Source of the DNA: an uncultured Ruminococcus sp.
GTDB taxonomy: Bacteria > Bacillota > Clostridia > Oscillospirales > Ruminococcaceae
Length of the DNA: 64,000 bases
Reading direction: 5' to 3'
Assembly (NCBI GenBank): GCA_900538575.1
Contig: UPZA01000004.1
Span: forward strand, 171,731 to 235,730
A program made the translations under genes and the position numbers. Shown here piece by piece: positions 51,199 to 60,005 of the stretch. Each line of letters begins with the position of its first letter. Position 1 is the stretch's first letter. The notes beneath the pieces were generated by a model that was not told the DNA's origin, ran no database searches, and saw nothing but the letters and a program-made list of their open reading frames with translations.

Positions 51199-53475
51199 AT
51201 GAAAACTTCAATCGTCGGCTATCCGAGAGTAGGCTCGCTGAGAGAACTGAAATTCGCAAGTGAAAAGTATTTCCGTAAGGAGATTACAGAAACAGAATTG
51301 CAGGAAACTGCAAAAACTCTCCGTTTTGAAAATCTTAAAGCTCAAAAAGAAAGCGGACTGGATTTTATTCCGTCAAACGACTTCTCTTTCTATGACGGAA
51401 TACTTGATACCGCTTTTATGCTGAATGCAGTTCCCAAAAGATATACAAACCTCGGACTATCAAAACTTGATACATATTTTGCGGCTGCACGAGGCTATCA
51501 GGGCGAAAATGGCGATGTTAAAGCGCTTGCAATGAAAAAGTGGTTCAATACAAATTATCATTACATGGTAACAGAAATAGATGACAATACAGAAATCCGT
51601 CTTGCAGACGATAAGCCGTTCACGCTTTATCAGGAAGCTCAAACCGCAGGCGTAAAAACCAAGCCTGTTATTATAGGCGCTTATACATTCCTGAAGCTTG
51701 CTCGTTATACAGGAAAAAAGACCGCCGCGGACTTCGTTTCGGATACTGTAAAGGCTTATACTGAAATTCTGAAAAAATTCAATAAAATCGGCGCGGAATG
51801 GATTCAGGTTGACGAGCCTTGTCTTGTTATGGATATGACTGCTGATGATACTGATATTTTTGAACAGCTTTATACGGAAATTCTCAAATCAAAGGGCAGC
51901 GTAAAAATTCTTTTGCAAACCTATTTCGGAGATGTCCGTGACTGCTATCAGAATATCTGCAAGCTTGATTTTGACGGCGTCGGTCTTGATTTTATCGAGG
52001 GCAAGCAGTCCGAAAAACTGATTGAAGCGAACGGTTTTCCGAAAGATAAAATTCTCTTTGCAGGGCTTGTAAACGGTAAAAACATCTGGAAAAACAATTA
52101 CCGCGCAACACTGCCCGCACTGTCGAAACTGCAAAAATACTGCAATGAAGTCGTACTTAATATATCGTGCTCGCTTCTGCACATTCCGTACACAACGAGG
52201 AATGAAAGAAAGCTTAGTCAGGATATTCTTTCGCACTTTGCATTTGCAGAGGAAAAGCTTACAGAGCTTGCTGAGCTGAAAGAAATTCTCTCTTCTGAAA
52301 ATCCAATTGAAAATGAAAAATATATCCGTAACATACAACTGTTTTCTGCGTCAAGAAGGGACGGTGCAAATCCGGCTGTTCAGAAAGAAACCGCTCAGCT
52401 TACAAACGCTGATTTCATAAGACTTCCAGAATTTGCAGAACGTGAAAAAATACAGAAAGCAAGATTTAATTTCCCGATCCTTCCGACTACAACTATTGGT
52501 TCGTTTCCGCAGACGGCAGAAGTCAGAGTCAACAGAGCCGCTTTCAGAAAAGGTGAAATTTCTGAAGAACAGTACGAAAAGTTCAACAAGGAAAAAATTG
52601 CTGAATGCGTCGCATTACAGGAGAAAATCGGTCTTGACGTTCTCGTTCACGGCGAGTTTGAAAGAAACGATATGGTTGAATATTTCGGCGAATGCCTTGA
52701 CGGATATGTATTCACAGAAAAAGCTTGGGTGCAGTCCTACGGCACTCGCTGTGTGAAACCGCCGATTGTATGGAGCGACGTTTCCAGAGCAAAGCCAATG
52801 ACTGTTAAATGGTCGGTATATGCGCAGAGCCTTACTGAAAAGCCGATGAAAGGAATGCTTACAGGTCCTGTTACAATTCTGAACTGGTCGTTCCCGAGAG
52901 AGGACATTTCTCTTAAAGAAAGCGCATATCAGATCGCTCTCGCAATTCGTAAAGAAGTCCTTGACCTCGAAGCAAACGGCATAAGCATTATTCAAGTTGA
53001 CGAGGCGGCGCTGCGTGAAAAGCTTCCGCTGAGAAAATCCGACTGGAAAAACGATTATCTTGATTGGGCTATCCCTGCATTTCGTCTGGTGCACAGCGGC
53101 GTAAAACCTGAAACGCAAATTCACACGCATATGTGCTACAGCGAATTTGCCGATATTATCCACGATATTGATAATATGGACGCTGACGTTATTACATTCG
53201 AAGCAAGCCGCAGCGACCTTACAATTCTTGACGTTCTGAAAGAAAACAATTTCCGTACGGAAGTAGGTCCTGGGGTTTATGATATTCATTCTCCACGTGT
53301 TCCGGCCAAAGATGAAATAAAGACCGCAATCGTCAAAATGCTTGATAAAATTCCGGCTGAAAAGCTATGGGTAAATCCTGACTGCGGACTGAAAACGAGG
53401 GGAAACAAGGAAACCGTTGCAAGTCTTGAAAATCTTGTAAACGCCGCATTGGAGGTACGCAATGAAAACCTCTGA
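51199..53475 (+). CDS. metE: Cobalamin-independent methionine synthase
   Basis: Transfers methyl from methyl-tetrahydrofolate (triglutamate) to homocysteine. 758 residues is the family length, from ATG 51199 (GAAAGGAC upstream; start KTSIVGYPRVGSLRELKF). Both halves of the double barrel are present; the second begins around PTTTIGSFPQTAEVR. Zinc ligands are seen in HTHMCYSEF (His and Cys), the Glu of ITFEASRS and Cys in VNPDCGLKTRG. It overlaps metF by 14 bases. No cobalamin or SAM riboswitch was recognised in its leader. Confidence 0.97.
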   Translation: MKTSIVGYPRVGSLRELKFASEKYFRKEITETELQETAKTLRFENLKAQKESGLDFIPSNDFSFYDGILDTAFMLNAVPKRYTNLGLSKLDTYFAAARGYQGENGDVKALAMKKWFNTNYHYMVTEIDDNTEIRLADDKPFTLYQEAQTAGVKTKPVIIGAYTFLKLARYTGKKTAADFVSDTVKAYTEILKKFNKIGAEWIQVDEPCLVMDMTADDTDIFEQLYTEILKSKGSVKILLQTYFGDVRDCYQNICKLDFDGVGLDFIEGKQSEKLIEANGFPKDKILFAGLVNGKNIWKNNYRATLPALSKLQKYCNEVVLNISCSLLHIPYTTRNERKLSQDILSHFAFAEEKLTELAELKEILSSENPIENEKYIRNIQLFSASRRDGANPAVQKETAQLTNADFIRLPEFAEREKIQKARFNFPILPTTTIGSFPQTAEVRVNRAAFRKGEISEEQYEKFNKEKIAECVALQEKIGLDVLVHGEFERNDMVEYFGECLDGYVFTEKAWVQSYGTRCVKPPIVWSDVSRAKPMTVKWSVYAQSLTEKPMKGMLTGPVTILNWSFPREDISLKESAYQIALAIRKEVLDLEANGISIIQVDEAALREKLPLRKSDWKNDYLDWAIPAFRLVHSGVKPETQIHTHMCYSEFADIIHDIDNMDADVITFEASRSDLTILDVLKENNFRTEVGPGVYDIHSPRVPAKDEIKTAIVKMLDKIPAEKLWVNPDCGLKTRGNKETVASLENLVNAALEVRNENL

Positions 53476-54325
53476 ATTGTTCGGAAAAGGTACTGTTCTT
53501 TCATTTGAGATTTTTCCGCCGAAACCAACGGCTGATGAAAAAGTCATCTATGAAACGCTTGACGGTCTGAGCGGTCTGAATCCTGATTTTATCAGCGTTA
53601 CTTATGGCGCGGGAGGCGGGAATAACTGCCGCAAAACAGTGCGGATTGCTTCTGACATAAAGCATAAATACGGTATTGAAAGCATAGCGCACCTGCCCTG
53701 TATTAATCTTTCGGAAAACGACGCGGTTTGTATTCTAAATCAGCTTAAAGAAAATGAAATTGAAAATATTCTTGCACTCAGAGGCGATATTTCTCCCGAT
53801 ATAAAGCCGAACGGCAGATTTCACCATGCCAACGAGCTTATTCGATTTATTTATGAACGTTACGATTTCAATATTATTGCGGCCTGTTATCCGGAGGGAC
53901 ATCCGGAAAGTAAAAATATTGTCGCGGATATAGAAAATCTAAAAAGAAAAGCTGACGCAGGAGCCTCGCAGCTTGTTACGCAGTTATTTCTTGACAATGA
54001 TTATTTTTACAGCTTTCAGGAACGCGTTGCTCTGGCAGGAATTAATTTGCCGATAGAAGCCGGAATTATGCCTGTAACAAATAAGAAACAAATTGAACGT
54101 ATGGTAAAGCTGTGCGGTGTACATCTTCCGAAAAAATTCATGCGTGTAATGGATAAGTATGAAAACAATCCCGAAGCGCTGAGAGACGCAGGAATTGCCT
54201 ATGCTATAGACCAGATCGTCGATCTGACTGCTCATGGTGCGGACGGAATACATCTTTATACAATGAATAACCCTTATGTTGCAAGGAAGATTTATGAGGC
54301 GGTTCATAGTATGCTGAAGGTATGA
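53462..54325 (+). CDS. metF: Methylenetetrahydrofolate reductase
   Basis: Reduces methylene-THF to methyl-THF, the methyl donor for MetE. 287 residues, family length. The flavoprotein barrel starts with SFEIFPPKPTADE; DFISVTYGAGGG and LALRGDI, the folate/FAD loop, follow, then QLFLDNDYFYSF and PIEAGIMPVTNKKQ. The start overlaps the metE end, indicating translational coupling. Like many anaerobe enzymes it may need a ferredoxin or MetV partner; no metV is seen nearby. Confidence 0.96.
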   Translation: MKTSELFGKGTVLSFEIFPPKPTADEKVIYETLDGLSGLNPDFISVTYGAGGGNNCRKTVRIASDIKHKYGIESIAHLPCINLSENDAVCILNQLKENEIENILALRGDISPDIKPNGRFHHANELIRFIYERYDFNIIAACYPEGHPESKNIVADIENLKRKADAGASQLVTQLFLDNDYFYSFQERVALAGINLPIEAGIMPVTNKKQIERMVKLCGVHLPKKFMRVMDKYENNPEALRDAGIAYAIDQIVDLTAHGADGIHLYTMNNPYVARKIYEAVHSMLKV

Positions 54326-54354
54326 AACTCATTCAAACAAATTTCTATATTATA

Positions 54355-54383
54355 TTGACAAATTGTTTAAGACGTTGTATAAT
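54355..54383 (+). promoter_or_regulatory. Full-consensus promoter of the WYL leader
   Basis: TTGACA (54355-54360), a 17-base spacer and TATAAT (54378-54383), 30 bases past the metF stop. Confidence 0.85.
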
Positions 54384-54389
54384 ATGTAG

Positions 54390-54570
54390 TACAGTATAGT
54401 ATGTATTAAGAATTGAACTAATGGCTACTTACAGATAAAATAAATTTATATATTTGTATAGTCATGGTAAATTTTCAGATAAATACAGCATTGATATAAT
54501 TTATCTGTTTTGTCAGTGCTTGACGGCATAAATATGCCCTTTGAAGCGATTCAAAGGGTGTTATTTTTAT
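54390..54570 (+). ncRNA. Terminator-ended leader RNA upstream of the WYL regulator
   Basis: A transcript of about 180 nt from the consensus promoter to an intrinsic terminator (CCCTTTGAA-GCGA-TTCAAAGGG, 54537-54558, then TGTTATTTTTAT). A second hairpin GGCATA/TATGCC (54525-54538) shares two bases with the terminator stem, so the two cannot both form fully. Further upstream CAGATAAAT pairs with ATTTATCTG (about 54476-54507). There is no ORF. The WYL start codon follows 45 bases after the terminator. The layout is that of a riboswitch or attenuator, but no known class was recognised. Confidence 0.55.
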
Positions 54571-54615
54571 ATATTATAAGGTCGATACAATATTCTAAAA
54601 TCTAAGGAGTTTATA

Positions 54616-55524
54616 ATGAAGCTCAACCGACTGATCGGTATACTCTCCATACTTATTCAAAAAGATAAAGCCACAGCCGCTGAGCTTGCTGAAAAATTTG
54701 AGGTGTCCCGCCGTACTATATATCGTGATATCGAGGATATAAGTAAATCGGGAATTCCAATTGCCGCTGAAAAAGGCAAGGGCGGAGGCATTTACATTAT
54801 GGACGGTTTTAAAATCGACCGAACGCTGCTTTCATCATCTGATATGAAGGCAATTCTTGCTGGGCTTCAAAGCTTGGACAGCGTAAGCGGAACAAAACGT
54901 TACCGTCAGCTTATGGATAAGCTTTCAATAAATAACTCCGAAACGCTAAATGCAGGAAATCACATTATAATAGATCTTTCAAGCTGGGATAAAGCTATTA
55001 TTTCCGATAAAATCGAGCTTATAAAAACTGCCGTTGAAAATCAGGAAAAAATTTCATTTTCATATTTTGCTCCGAACGGAGACAGTATGCGCGTTATCGA
55101 ACCGTATCATCTTATTTTTCAATGGTCAAGCTGGTATGTTTGGGGTTACTGCACTTCAAAACAGGATTATAGACTGTTCAAGCTTACAAGAATAACTGAT
55201 TTAAAGCTGACGGGAGAAAAAAGCCAAAAACGTAAAGCGCCTCGGTATACCTGTGACAAACTGCGCCATATTTACGGTGGTATTGAAGCCGTTGTAAAAT
55301 TTGACAAAACCGTTAAATGGCGTATTATAGACGAATTCGGAGCAGAATTTCCGCAGTTTGACAACGACGGAAATATTCTGATGAAATTTACGTGGAGCGA
55401 CATTAAGGCTTTTTATCAATATATTCTAACATTTGGAAATAAAGCGGAAATTATTTCACCAGATGAATACAGAAAAGAATTCGCAGAGTTACTTAATGAT
55501 ATAATGTTAAAATATAAAAAATGA
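54616..55524 (+). CDS. WYL-domain transcriptional regulator (YafY type)
   Basis: 302 residues. An N-terminal DeoR-like helix-turn-helix (RLIGILSILIQKDKATAAEL, EKFEVSRRTIYRDIEDISKS) precedes a WYL domain (from about residue 140; the motif here is WSSWYVWGYCTSKQDYRLFKLTRI) and a C-terminal WCX-like extension. Such proteins sense small ligands or nucleic acids and often control neighbouring GyrI-like genes. The GyrI-like genes at 57.5 kb are the probable targets. AAGGAG precedes ATG 54616. Transcription probably starts before the 180-nt leader with its terminator. Confidence 0.92.
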   Translation: MKLNRLIGILSILIQKDKATAAELAEKFEVSRRTIYRDIEDISKSGIPIAAEKGKGGGIYIMDGFKIDRTLLSSSDMKAILAGLQSLDSVSGTKRYRQLMDKLSINNSETLNAGNHIIIDLSSWDKAIISDKIELIKTAVENQEKISFSYFAPNGDSMRVIEPYHLIFQWSSWYVWGYCTSKQDYRLFKLTRITDLKLTGEKSQKRKAPRYTCDKLRHIYGGIEAVVKFDKTVKWRIIDEFGAEFPQFDNDGNILMKFTWSDIKAFYQYILTFGNKAEIISPDEYRKEFAELLNDIMLKYKK

Positions 55525-55532
55525 TTTTATTA

Positions 55533-56384
55533 TCATTTTTTAAACTCAAATTCAAAGCTTGCTCTATCGCTTATAAATTCGCATAAGGCCTTTTCTTTAT
55601 ATGAGAAACGATAATATGCCTTACATGACGCGCTCTCATGAATCGTCCTGCTCATTTTGCCCATTTTCGGAGCATTAAGCGGATATGAATTATTTTTTAT
55701 TAGCTTTGCAGTAAGCCGATATTTTCCTTGAATTATAGAAACAATATTATTCCCTATATATTTAACAGACGCGCCAAGATAAGTTGCTAAACGGTATTCC
55801 TTTCCGTTAATAACAACGACGCCTATTATCCCATTGAAATGAAAGCCCATAGGTATATCCGCTACTGATAGCATAAGCGAACCGTCTTTAAAAAAGCACT
55901 GCGTCCATATATATTGTTCCGGAAAGGAACGGCCCCTGTCCCCTTCAATATAACCTAAGCCGTTTTTAAAAGCATACTTATGTCGATTTATTGTAATCTG
56001 TCCGTTTACTAAGTGTTTCATACTGTTAATACTATGCCTGCACTGCATAAACGGAACGTACTTAAACGGTCCCATAATATCATAATTTAAATTCCAGGGA
56101 TTACTGAATCTTAACGCCCCACATATATTTAATTTGTTATCAGATATATTCAGTCTCAAGCCGTTATCAGAAAACATACATTTTCCCAGCATTATCGCAT
56201 TACCAGCTTCTTTATAATCTGAAAATTCATACGGTATATTAAAAACCGCATGGTCTGTAATAATCTGCAGCGACGCGGTTTTTTCACAATTATTAACATG
56301 AAATGCGGGAATAAATGCAATAGTTGAATCCTCGCTGCCGCACTTATAATATCGTCCCTTAAAATAATGCTTGATACAAATCAC
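55533..56384 (-). CDS. Tocopherol-cyclase-like family protein
   Basis: 283 residues, mostly beta strands. The block GYIEGDRGRSFPEQYIWTQC (about 145-164) matches the conserved core of the tocopherol-cyclase-like family (PF14249), which in bacteria is not linked to tocopherol. The opening KHYFKGRYYKCGSEDSTIAFIPAFH is also typical. No signal peptide is seen. A hydrophobic-ligand barrel role is likely but unproven. It is convergent with the WYL gene, its stop 9 bases away, with no clear terminator between. Confidence 0.75.
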   Translation of the reverse strand: MICIKHYFKGRYYKCGSEDSTIAFIPAFHVNNCEKTASLQIITDHAVFNIPYEFSDYKEAGNAIMLGKCMFSDNGLRLNISDNKLNICGALRFSNPWNLNYDIMGPFKYVPFMQCRHSINSMKHLVNGQITINRHKYAFKNGLGYIEGDRGRSFPEQYIWTQCFFKDGSLMLSVADIPMGFHFNGIIGVVVINGKEYRLATYLGASVKYIGNNIVSIIQGKYRLTAKLIKNNSYPLNAPKMGKMSRTIHESASCKAYYRFSYKEKALCEFISDRASFEFEFKK

Positions 56385-56470
56385 TCCTTAATTTGCCGAA
56401 TACATTTATTATTCCATTCTCTTGGAATGATATACCGAATCTTCTGAACATTATTTAATTATTCCATAAT

Positions 56471-56500
56471 AAAGGCAGATATTTTAAAATATCTGCCTTT
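56471..56500. terminator. Terminator of the SPKTG-protein gene
   Basis: A 30-base perfect palindrome (AAAGGCAGATATTTT and its complement) just past the stop at 56504; T-rich sequence follows on both sides. Confidence 0.75.
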
Positions 56501-56503
56501 TGA

Positions 56504-57175
56504 TTATTTTCTTTTTCTTGTGATAAATGCGACTGCGCCTGATAATGACAGCATTGCAGCGGCAAGTCCAACGCCCTTTACTCCTGTCTTAGGAGAGCCT
56601 GTTTTTTTAACCGTAGTCTGTTCAACGGCGGAAGCTTCTGCTTTTTCCGGAATCTCGACTATAAAGGCCGGAGCCAATGTTACCTTTTCAAAATCCGCAA
56701 CTATAAAATAATAACCGTCAGTCAGCGACATAAGCAATTCTTCCTTAACTGTAATCGTTAAGGTATCATTACCGTTCATTGTTAAAACATAATACGAGCT
56801 GTCTATCTCATTTAAATCATAGTCATACAAGGCATAGAATGAACCAAATTCAAGTCCAAGCTCTGAAACATCCATAGTCAATGTTAAATCGCCGCTGCCG
56901 CTCCATTCTACCACCTCATAATAATCCTCTACAAAAACCCAGTCCTCATAAGGATCAATTGTTTCTTGTTCTGTCGGAGCTTCGGTTGTTGCTTCAGTTG
57001 AAGGCTCAGTCGCAGCTTCGGTTGTCGCTTCAGTTTCAGCCTCAGTAGAAGCCTCTGTTGTGCCTGCTCCGGCTTCAGTTGTTTCCTCCGCATTTGCTGT
57101 AAAGGTAACAGCAGAAAGCGAAGATACTGCAAGAATTGACGAAACTGCAATTGATAAAAGTCTTTTTCTTTTCAT
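56504..57175 (-). CDS. Secreted protein with Thr/Glu-rich stalk and SPKTG sortase-type anchor
   Basis: 223 residues. A signal peptide (LLSIAVSSILAVSSLSAVTF) is followed by a stalk of about 45 residues of TEA/TEAT repeats, a domain of about 100 residues (IDPYEDWVFVEDYYEV to ADFEKVTLAPAFIVEI), and a sorting signal: SPKTG, a hydrophobic helix (GLAAAMLSLSGAVAFI) and a positive tail RKRK. SPKTG is a plausible variant of LPXTG. The central domain resembles no family I know. The stalk composition matches the linker of the first GH5. It may be a small surface protein; no cohesin is seen. No sortase gene is in the window. Confidence 0.85.
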   Translation of the reverse strand: MKRKRLLSIAVSSILAVSSLSAVTFTANAEETTEAGAGTTEASTEAETEATTEAATEPSTEATTEAPTEQETIDPYEDWVFVEDYYEVVEWSGSGDLTLTMDVSELGLEFGSFYALYDYDLNEIDSSYYVLTMNGNDTLTITVKEELLMSLTDGYYFIVADFEKVTLAPAFIVEIPEKAEASAVEQTTVKKTGSPKTGVKGVGLAAAMLSLSGAVAFITRKRK

Positions 57176-57529
57176 GTTTTAGCTTTCCTTTCAATTTTAA
57201 TAGCGCATTTTGAATTGACAATATTCATAATAGAATTATATTAATTAATAAAAATCTTAATACCGGTTTAATTCGACTATTATTATATCGTACAATTCAA
57301 ATCATAAAATATTTTTTATTTTATTTTACATTTTAATATTATACATAATTCTTACATAATTGTCAATATTTCGACAGAAAATTAACAGTTTATTCATATT
57401 TAGTAGAAAATGCTAAACGCCGCATATAAATCTCAAAAAAAACATTTAAAATGTTTTTTAAATGCGACATACTGTTGTCATATTTAATATGCTATAGTTG
57501 TCTTATTAATATGAAAGAAGGTAAACATT
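57176..57529. other. Divergent control region between the SPKTG gene and the GyrI-like genes
   Basis: No gene. Near the plus-strand end it contains GACATACTGTTGTC (57466-57479) with inverted GACA/TGTC arms, a second GTTGTC at 57497-57502, and a TATAGT -10-like box (57493-57498). These could form the operator of the GyrI-like operon, perhaps for the WYL protein. The left part is AT-rich and holds the SPKTG gene promoter region. Confidence 0.45.
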
Positions 57530-57988
57530 ATGCAATATGAAATTGTAAGCATGAAAGAAAAAACGGTTGCCGGCTTCGCCGCAAGAACAAACAATTCATC
57601 TGCCGATATGAGAAAAACCATTGGCGGACTGTGGAAAAGATTCTATTCGTCGGAAGGCGCTGCGCTTAATGCACATAAAACAAACAATAAAACTCTCGGA
57701 ATATATACGGACTATTCTTCAGACGAAAATGGCGACTACACTGCAATGGCTGCCTGCGAAGTAGACGGTATTAATATACCGGAAGGCTTTGAAACAAGAA
57801 AAATCCCTTCCGGAAAATATGCCAAATTCATAGTCAAAGGAAATATGACAAGGGCAGTTCAGGAATTCTGGATAAGCCTATGGAATATGCGGCTTCCCCG
57901 TTCGTTTCTCTTTGATTTTGAGGAATACCAGAACAGCGACTGTGAAAATGCGGAAATACATATCTATATTAGCCTGAAATATAAATAG
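57530..57988 (+). CDS. GyrI-like/AraC-effector-binding domain protein
   Basis: 152 residues forming one effector-binding (GyrI/Rob-tail-like) domain: YEIVSMKEKTVAGFAARTNN, GIYTDYSSDENGDYTAMAAC, then PSGKYAKFIVKG and AEIHIYISLK at the end. Such proteins bind, and in some cases hydrolyse or sequester, hydrophobic small molecules. There is no DNA-binding domain. It is 10 bases upstream of a second, different GyrI-like gene. The WYL gene 2 kb upstream is the likely regulator. Confidence 0.85.
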   Translation: MQYEIVSMKEKTVAGFAARTNNSSADMRKTIGGLWKRFYSSEGAALNAHKTNNKTLGIYTDYSSDENGDYTAMAACEVDGINIPEGFETRKIPSGKYAKFIVKGNMTRAVQEFWISLWNMRLPRSFLFDFEEYQNSDCENAEIHIYISLKYK

Positions 57989-57998
57989 GAGAGATACA

Positions 57999-58640
57999 AT
58001 GCAAAAATTAGACTATAAAAAAGAATATAAGGACTTATATCAGCCTCCGTCAAAACCGACAATTATTAACATACCTGAAATGCTTTTTATTGCAGTGGAA
58101 GGCGAAGGCGATCCGAACACCTGTCAGGAATACAGTGAAGCGCTTGAAATACTCTATGGTTTGTCGTACACTATAAAAATGTCCGGAAAGAACGATATTC
58201 AGACTGACGGTTACTTTGAATATGTAATTCCTCCTCTTGAGGGATTATGGTATGCAGACGATATTTATTTTGACGGACTAAATATTACAGATAAAAATAA
58301 ATTCAGATGGATCGCAATGATAAGACAACCGGAATTTGTAACGGAAAACGTTTTTGAAACCGCCGGATCAATTCTTATTAAGAAAAAGCCCCGGCTTGAT
58401 CTTAGCAGAACAAAGCTAAAAAAAATAAACGAAGGTTTATGCGTCCAAATTATGCATCACGGATCTTATGACGACGAACCTGACAGTATCGAAAAAATGA
58501 AAAGTTATATTGCCCTTAACGGATATAAAGAAGATTTATCAGATAAGCGTTTGCATCATGAAATTTATCTGTCCGATCCAAGAAAATGCGCTCCTGAAAG
58601 AATCAGAACAGTTATACGCCATCCGATAAAGTCAATATAA
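57999..58640 (+). CDS. GyrI-like small-molecule-binding protein
   Basis: 213 residues of the long GyrI-like type found with WYL or MerR regulators. The start KLDYKKEYKDLYQPPSKPTI and the blocks FIAVEGEGDPN, YFEYVIPPLEGLWY, FRWIAMIRQPEF, LCVQIMHHGSYDDEP and HHEIYLSDPRKCAPERIRTV are all characteristic. Relatives hydrolyse cyclopropanoid or other toxic natural products; activity here is unknown. It forms an operon with the preceding gene. GGAGAG precedes ATG 57999. Confidence 0.9.
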   Translation: MQKLDYKKEYKDLYQPPSKPTIINIPEMLFIAVEGEGDPNTCQEYSEALEILYGLSYTIKMSGKNDIQTDGYFEYVIPPLEGLWYADDIYFDGLNITDKNKFRWIAMIRQPEFVTENVFETAGSILIKKKPRLDLSRTKLKKINEGLCVQIMHHGSYDDEPDSIEKMKSYIALNGYKEDLSDKRLHHEIYLSDPRKCAPERIRTVIRHPIKSI

Positions 58641-58734
58641 TAATAAAGTAAATTATTGGCATAAATAACTTAATCATATTATATCACCGAATAATGTTTA
58701 TTATAAAACAGATAATAAATCAGAGGTGATAAAA

Positions 58735-58923
58735 ATGTCGTATAAAAACCTTCAGGAATTAATTACCGGAAGTTCAAGCTCAAGGCAATATTTTCTTTCG
58801 CTGCCTGCTCAAATTCAAATGGAGCTGCACAACCAGAACCAGCATATTCATAATTTATTTGAGCTTCACAGAAATGCGGATTACATTATAAATCATTTAA
58901 ATAATAAACAAAGCCCGACATAA
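58735..58923 (+). CDS. Small hypothetical protein, 62 residues
   Basis: A helical protein (MSYKNLQELITG, then SRQYFLSLPAQIQMELHNQN and ending in DYIINHLNN). ATG 58735 is preceded by the near-perfect Shine-Dalgarno AGAGGTGAT (58722-58730); a GTG at 58726 lies within the SD and is not preferred. No family recognised, and no membrane segment or cysteines. Its stop lies in the loop of a terminator at 58910-58932, so it is transcribed as its own short unit or as the tail of the GyrI operon. Confidence 0.7.
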   Translation: MSYKNLQELITGSSSSRQYFLSLPAQIQMELHNQNQHIHNLFELHRNADYIINHLNNKQSPT

Positions 58924-58932
58924 CCGGGCTTT
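58910..58932. terminator. Terminator overlapping the end of the small gene
   Basis: AAAGCCCG and CGGGCTTT, 8-bp stem around a 7-base loop, between convergent genes; it can serve both strands. Confidence 0.75.
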
Positions 58933-58939
58933 ACATATT

Positions 58940-59629
58940 CTATTTGATTCCCAATAATCCTGCCTGCATATAAGAAACCCAAAATATTTCCGCATAGGCA
59001 AATCCGCATTTTTTCATTACGTTTGTATGCTCAGATAATGTAATCGGAAAATATTCTCTTTTATATCTTCCGATATGCTGTTCGCATTCCCGCCGGCTTC
59101 TTCCGTGGTTAAGCTGGTATGACCTCCATCTGTCAAGAAAAAGCTTTTCTCCTATATTGCTATACGGGGCAAAATTTTCAAAGCTTATAAATATTCCGCC
59201 GTTTTTCAAAGCATTAAAGCACTTTTTTACGGCGGTAATTCGATCCTCCCATTCAAAATAATGATTGACCTGTATAGCCGTTACAACATCAAATTCATTT
59301 GCGTAATTAAGTTCACGAATATCAGCTATAATAAATTCCGATTCAGGAAAATCGAACCGTTTTTTTACCGTTTCTATCATTTCAGAAGAGCTATCGCAAA
59401 ATGCAAATTTCTCAATATCCGCGGCTTTAAAAGCAATACTTCCCATTTTTCCGGTGCCGCACCCTACATCAAGCCATGATACCGAGCTTTGAACGTATTT
59501 ATTCACAATATCCGCTGTCTGAGCATAAATATCCTCATAATATGGAATTACTCGTTTTATGTTATCGTCATACTCGTCCGCTTTAAAAGCCGATTTATTA
59601 TCATTCAAATTAATTTCACCTTTTAACAT
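58940..59629 (-). CDS. Class I SAM-dependent methyltransferase
   Basis: 229 residues. Motif I WLDVGCGTGKMGSIAF (about 53-68), the acidic residue of motif II in FAFCDSS, DIRELNY and the post-motif region FDVVTAIQVNHYFEWEDRI identify a small-molecule type methyltransferase. The substrate is unknown. Its upstream neighbour, trxA, ends 65 bases before its start with no clear terminator between, so read-through is possible. Confidence 0.88.
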   Translation of the reverse strand: MLKGEINLNDNKSAFKADEYDDNIKRVIPYYEDIYAQTADIVNKYVQSSVSWLDVGCGTGKMGSIAFKAADIEKFAFCDSSSEMIETVKKRFDFPESEFIIADIRELNYANEFDVVTAIQVNHYFEWEDRITAVKKCFNALKNGGIFISFENFAPYSNIGEKLFLDRWRSYQLNHGRSRRECEQHIGRYKREYFPITLSEHTNVMKKCGFAYAEIFWVSYMQAGLLGIK

Positions 59630-59693
59630 ATTTAAATTACTAAAACAATACGGTACCGTGAATTTTGCACGATACCGTTTTTGTTATAACGTC

Positions 59694-60005
59694 CTATTTA
59701 ATCATATTTTCAATTTCATTTTTTGAACGCAGTCCAACTAAAGTTTTTTCAGGCTTGCCGTTTTTGAAAACGATAACGGTCGGAATACTTGCAATACCAT
59801 ATTTTGAAGCAAGATTAGGCTGCTCGTCAACATTTACCTTACCAACCTTAACTTTACCTTCATAATCGTTAGCAATCTCCTCGATAATAGGTCCAAGCAT
59901 TCTGCACGGACCGCACCACTGCGCCCAGAAGTCGACAAGCACGGGCTTGTCAGAATTTAAAACTTCATTTTCAAAGTTCTCTTCGGTAATAATGATTTCA
60001 GCCAT
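59694..60005 (-). CDS. trxA: Thioredoxin
   Basis: A 103-residue protein disulfide reductant with the active site WAQWCGPCRML (about residues 27-37), the cis-Pro in ASIPTV, and the buried Asp in VLVDFWAQW. ATG 60005 is chosen because GGAG sits 6 bases before it; the frame is open to 60017. The FTR-like gene lies upstream on the same strand, 120 bases away, and could supply electrons from ferredoxin. No NADPH-thioredoxin reductase gene is in the window. Confidence 0.95.
   Translation of the reverse strand: MAEIIITEENFENEVLNSDKPVLVDFWAQWCGPCRMLGPIIEEIANDYEGKVKVGKVNVDEQPNLASKYGIASIPTVIVFKNGKPEKTLVGLRSKNEIENMIK

Noticed and set aside
52615..53289. Long minus-strand frame of 224 codons inside metE
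   Set aside because: It is an antisense shadow of the well-supported metE; no family similarity or SD.
56970..57080. Short tandem repeat in the SPKTG gene considered as a DNA repeat or CRISPR-like array
   Set aside because: It is the coding repeat of the Thr/Glu stalk; there are no regular spacers.
56929..57150. Gln/Leu/Arg-rich frame within the SPKTG protein gene
   Set aside because: A frame-shifted reading of the Thr/Glu repeat region, not a gene.
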